A stretch of DNA of 64,000 bases, taken from positions 62,001 through 126,000 of the forward strand of contig NZ_PDUD01000032.1 of the NCBI RefSeq assembly GCF_002646595.1. Direction: 5' to 3'. The position numbers and the translations under genes are program-made. Source of the stretch: Flavilitoribacter nigricans DSM 23189 = NBRC 102662 (GTDB taxonomy: Bacteria; Bacteroidota; Bacteroidia; Chitinophagales; Saprospiraceae). The notes beneath the pieces are model-generated. The model saw nothing but the letters and a program-made list of their open reading frames with translations. It had not been told where the DNA came from and searched no databases. This document shows, in pieces, positions 62,509 through 64,000 of the stretch (positions are counted from its first letter, which is position 1; every line of letters starts with the position of its first letter).

Positions 62509-63414
62509 ATGGAAAAGTGGTTGAAAGTAGACAGCATTGCCCAACTTGTGGAACTTTCCGGTTTTCCGCCGGTGGCTTACCCGTATTTTGCCATCATCCG
62601 GGTGGAGGATCTGGCCACGCTGCCGGGAGAATTTTTTCAACCCCTGGTGTTTAATTTTTACACGGCTGGACTGAAAAAGAACCTCTCCGGTGCCGTACGC
62701 TACGGTCGCGCTACCTACGATTTCAACAAAGGCGTACTGGGCTTTACGGCGCCGAACCAGGTGTTGGAGATCAATGAGGATATGAAGAATAACGGCTCCG
62801 GCTGGATGATCTTTTTTGAGATAGAATTTCTCCGGGGCCACGCACTGCAAAACAACATTGATCAGTACGGATTTTTCAACTACGATGTGAACGAAGCCCT
62901 GCATCTGTCCGATAAGGAAGAAAAGATCATTGAAGATATCTTTCAGCGGATGGCGGCCGAATACGAGAATAATATCGATCGTTTCAGCCGGGAAGTGATG
63001 TTGTCCTACCTGGATCTACTGCTCAAATATTCCAACCGCTATTACAGTCGTCAGTTCATCACCCGTAACGAGGTGGGCAGCGACCTGCTGAAAAGATTTG
63101 AACAGCAGCTTGGACAGTATTTCCGGGAAGGATTGTTCCGCAAGCTGGGATTGCCTACCGTCGCCTATTTTGCGGAAGCGCTGTGCGTTTCTCCGAATTA
63201 TCTGAGCGATTTCCTGCGCTCTAATACCGGGAAAAGTACCCAGGAACACATCCATCTGGCCATTCTGGAACAGGCCAAGATCCTGCTGCTGAGTTCTTCC
63301 CGGACGGTCTCCCAGATCGCCTACGAACTGGGCTTTGAATATCCGCAGTATTTCAGCCGATTGTTTAAACAGAAGACGGGATTGACTCCGAGTGCTTTTC
63401 GGATGCGGGAGTGA
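62509..63414 (+). CDS. AraC-family transcriptional regulator
   Basis: The 301-residue regulator has a cupin-like sensing domain in its N-terminal two thirds (PLVFNFYTAGLKKNLSGAV, ALQNNIDQYGFFNYD) and a C-terminal pair of AraC helix-turn-helices (about 205-301; GLPTVAYFAEALCVSPNYLSDFLRSNTG and TVSQIAYELGFEYPQYFSRLFKQKTGLTPSAFR). It probably controls the reductase with which it is co-transcribed. The ATG at 62509 follows the stop of that gene by 2 bases; the frame extends upstream but only overlaps it. Confidence 0.9.
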   Translation: MEKWLKVDSIAQLVELSGFPPVAYPYFAIIRVEDLATLPGEFFQPLVFNFYTAGLKKNLSGAVRYGRATYDFNKGVLGFTAPNQVLEINEDMKNNGSGWMIFFEIEFLRGHALQNNIDQYGFFNYDVNEALHLSDKEEKIIEDIFQRMAAEYENNIDRFSREVMLSYLDLLLKYSNRYYSRQFITRNEVGSDLLKRFEQQLGQYFREGLFRKLGLPTVAYFAEALCVSPNYLSDFLRSNTGKSTQEHIHLAILEQAKILLLSSSRTVSQIAYELGFEYPQYFSRLFKQKTGLTPSAFRMRE

Positions 63415-63416
63415 TT

Positions 63417-63463
63417 TTGGAGATGGGGTGAGTTGGAGACTGGGTGAGGTGGAGATTGGGTGA
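63417..63463. repeat. Short tandem repeat GGAGA-TGGGTGAG type
   Basis: Three units of about 16 bases (GGAGATGGGGTGAGTT, GGAGACTGGGTGAGGT, GGAGATTGGGTGAAT) lie just before the terminator hairpin. It is intergenic. Confidence 0.6.
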
Positions 63464-63467
63464 ATGT

Positions 63468-63505
63468 GGCGAGGGGGAGCAACACTTTGGTTGCTCCCCC
63501 TCGCC
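63468..63505. terminator. Strong hairpin between AraC gene and minus-strand barrel
   Basis: GGCGAGGGGGAGCAAC (63468-63483) pairs perfectly with GTTGCTCCCCCTCGCC (63490-63505) around a 6-base loop. It lies between convergent genes and can serve both; the plus-strand side continues GGTTGTTTC. Confidence 0.85.
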
Positions 63506-63547
63506 GGTTGTTTCATAATGCTTGGATGTGGTGCTTAGGGCCTGGTT

Positions 63548-64000
63548 TTAGTTCAGGGGGACCATGAAGCCTACATTCACGCCAAATCCTTTGTTCTTGA
63601 TCTTTTCGTCAACCAGTGGGAAGTTGTATAGTTCCGTGAATCCCTGGCTGTAGCGGGCATCGGCGAAGAACTTACCGAATCCGGTGGTATAACTTACACC
63701 CGCACCGGCGGTAGCGCCTACTTCAAAGCGGTTGTAGTTGATGTTATCCAGGTTGATATTCGTTGAACCCAGGTCGAAATCCACTAGTACACGGGCTTTC
63801 GTATCGATGCGTCCGGCAGTGGCGTATCCGAAAGTAGGACCGGCGGTTACGTAAGCCTGTAATCCTTCTCCTCCGAAAGTATATTTAGCTAGCAGGGGTA
63901 CTTCCACGTAGCTGAATTTGGTTTCGGCACGGCCACCGACCGGCAATTGAATACCGAATAATTCCGTGTTATCCAGATTCGCTTTGGTGGTAAATCCTTT
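63548..64000 (-). CDS. Outer-membrane beta-barrel protein, N-terminus beyond window
   Basis: The minus strand is open from the window edge to a stop at 63548, about 150 residues. The sequence has alternating aromatic strands: FSYVEVPLLAKYTFGGEGLQAYVTAGPTFGY, RFEVGATAGAGVSYTTGFGKFFADARYSQGF, GFGVNVGFMVPLN. This is the PF13568-type porin-like barrel, with the last strand ending at the C-terminus. The 5' end lies outside the window; the apparent start at 63946 is a TTG within the coding run, not the true start. Confidence 0.8.
   Translation of the reverse strand, partial: KGFTTKANLDNTELFGIQLPVGGRAETKFSYVEVPLLAKYTFGGEGLQAYVTAGPTFGYATAGRIDTKARVLVDFDLGSTNINLDNINYNRFEVGATAGAGVSYTTGFGKFFADARYSQGFTELYNFPLVDEKIKNKGFGVNVGFMVPLN

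Overview
The window looks like a piece of a Bacteroidota chromosome, most likely from the Saprospiria (Lewinella/Saprospira-like); the family assignment is inference. Supporting signs are SusC/SusD outer-membrane nutrient pairs, a secreted protein with SprB-like repeats and a C-terminal type IX secretion (CHU_C) sorting domain, a hybrid two-component regulator with a 7TMR-DISM sensor and an AraC output, DUF983 and DUF6909-type proteins, many lipoproteins, and promoters of the Bacteroidota form TAnnTTTG. I recognised no tRNA, rRNA, CRISPR array, phage block or intact transposase.

Layout. Positions 1-9.3 kb hold a TraB/GumN protein cut by the window edge, small membrane and ankyrin proteins, a LytTR regulator, a 1164-residue secreted adhesin-like protein, pheS and a rhomboid protease. 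From 9.4 to 14.3 kb there are two tandem-repeat tracts, ligA, a GH43 lipoprotein, a nucleotidyltransferase and an NTF2-like protein. From 14.5 to 19.6 kb a hybrid sensor/AraC regulator lies upstream of a secreted lectin-MACPF pore-forming-type protein. From 20.1 to 28.5 kb a six-gene, same-strand catabolic cluster encodes a haem-binding SGNH/propeller/HEAT/cytochrome c lipoprotein, a ketose 3-epimerase-like isomerase, an enolase-superfamily dehydratase, a VOC protein, a 2-hydroxyacid dehydrogenase and a ThuA lipoprotein.

From 28.5 to 31.75 kb there is a repeat-rich island around one orphan histidine kinase. It contains a miniature inverted-repeat element with a TAA target duplication, a 368-bp element with a second, inverted copy at 51.5 kb, a pair of related elements flanking the kinase, and a long nested hairpin. 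From 31.75 to 41.1 kb lies a polysaccharide-utilisation-type locus with two closely related SusC genes, one SusD and one Calx-beta-like lipoprotein. Both SusC genes have the palindrome TGTCAG-N4-CTGACA upstream.

From 41.5 to 55.6 kb there are mostly housekeeping genes: ribA, an epimerase, an aldose-1-epimerase-like protein, an operon of a class A penicillin-binding protein, a small membrane protein, a HEAT-cyclophilin protein and gcvT, an ArsR-type regulator, DUF983, an MBL hydrolase and small envelope proteins. From 56 to 64 kb there are two OmpA proteins with thrombospondin type 3 repeats, a DUF6909-like protein with a nucleoside-phosphorylase-like signature, a reductase/AraC pair and a partial outer-membrane barrel.

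The most notable points are the sensor plus lectin-MACPF pair, the duplicated SusC arrangement with a conserved upstream palindrome, and inverted-repeat elements that begin exactly at the TAA stop codons of three separate genes.
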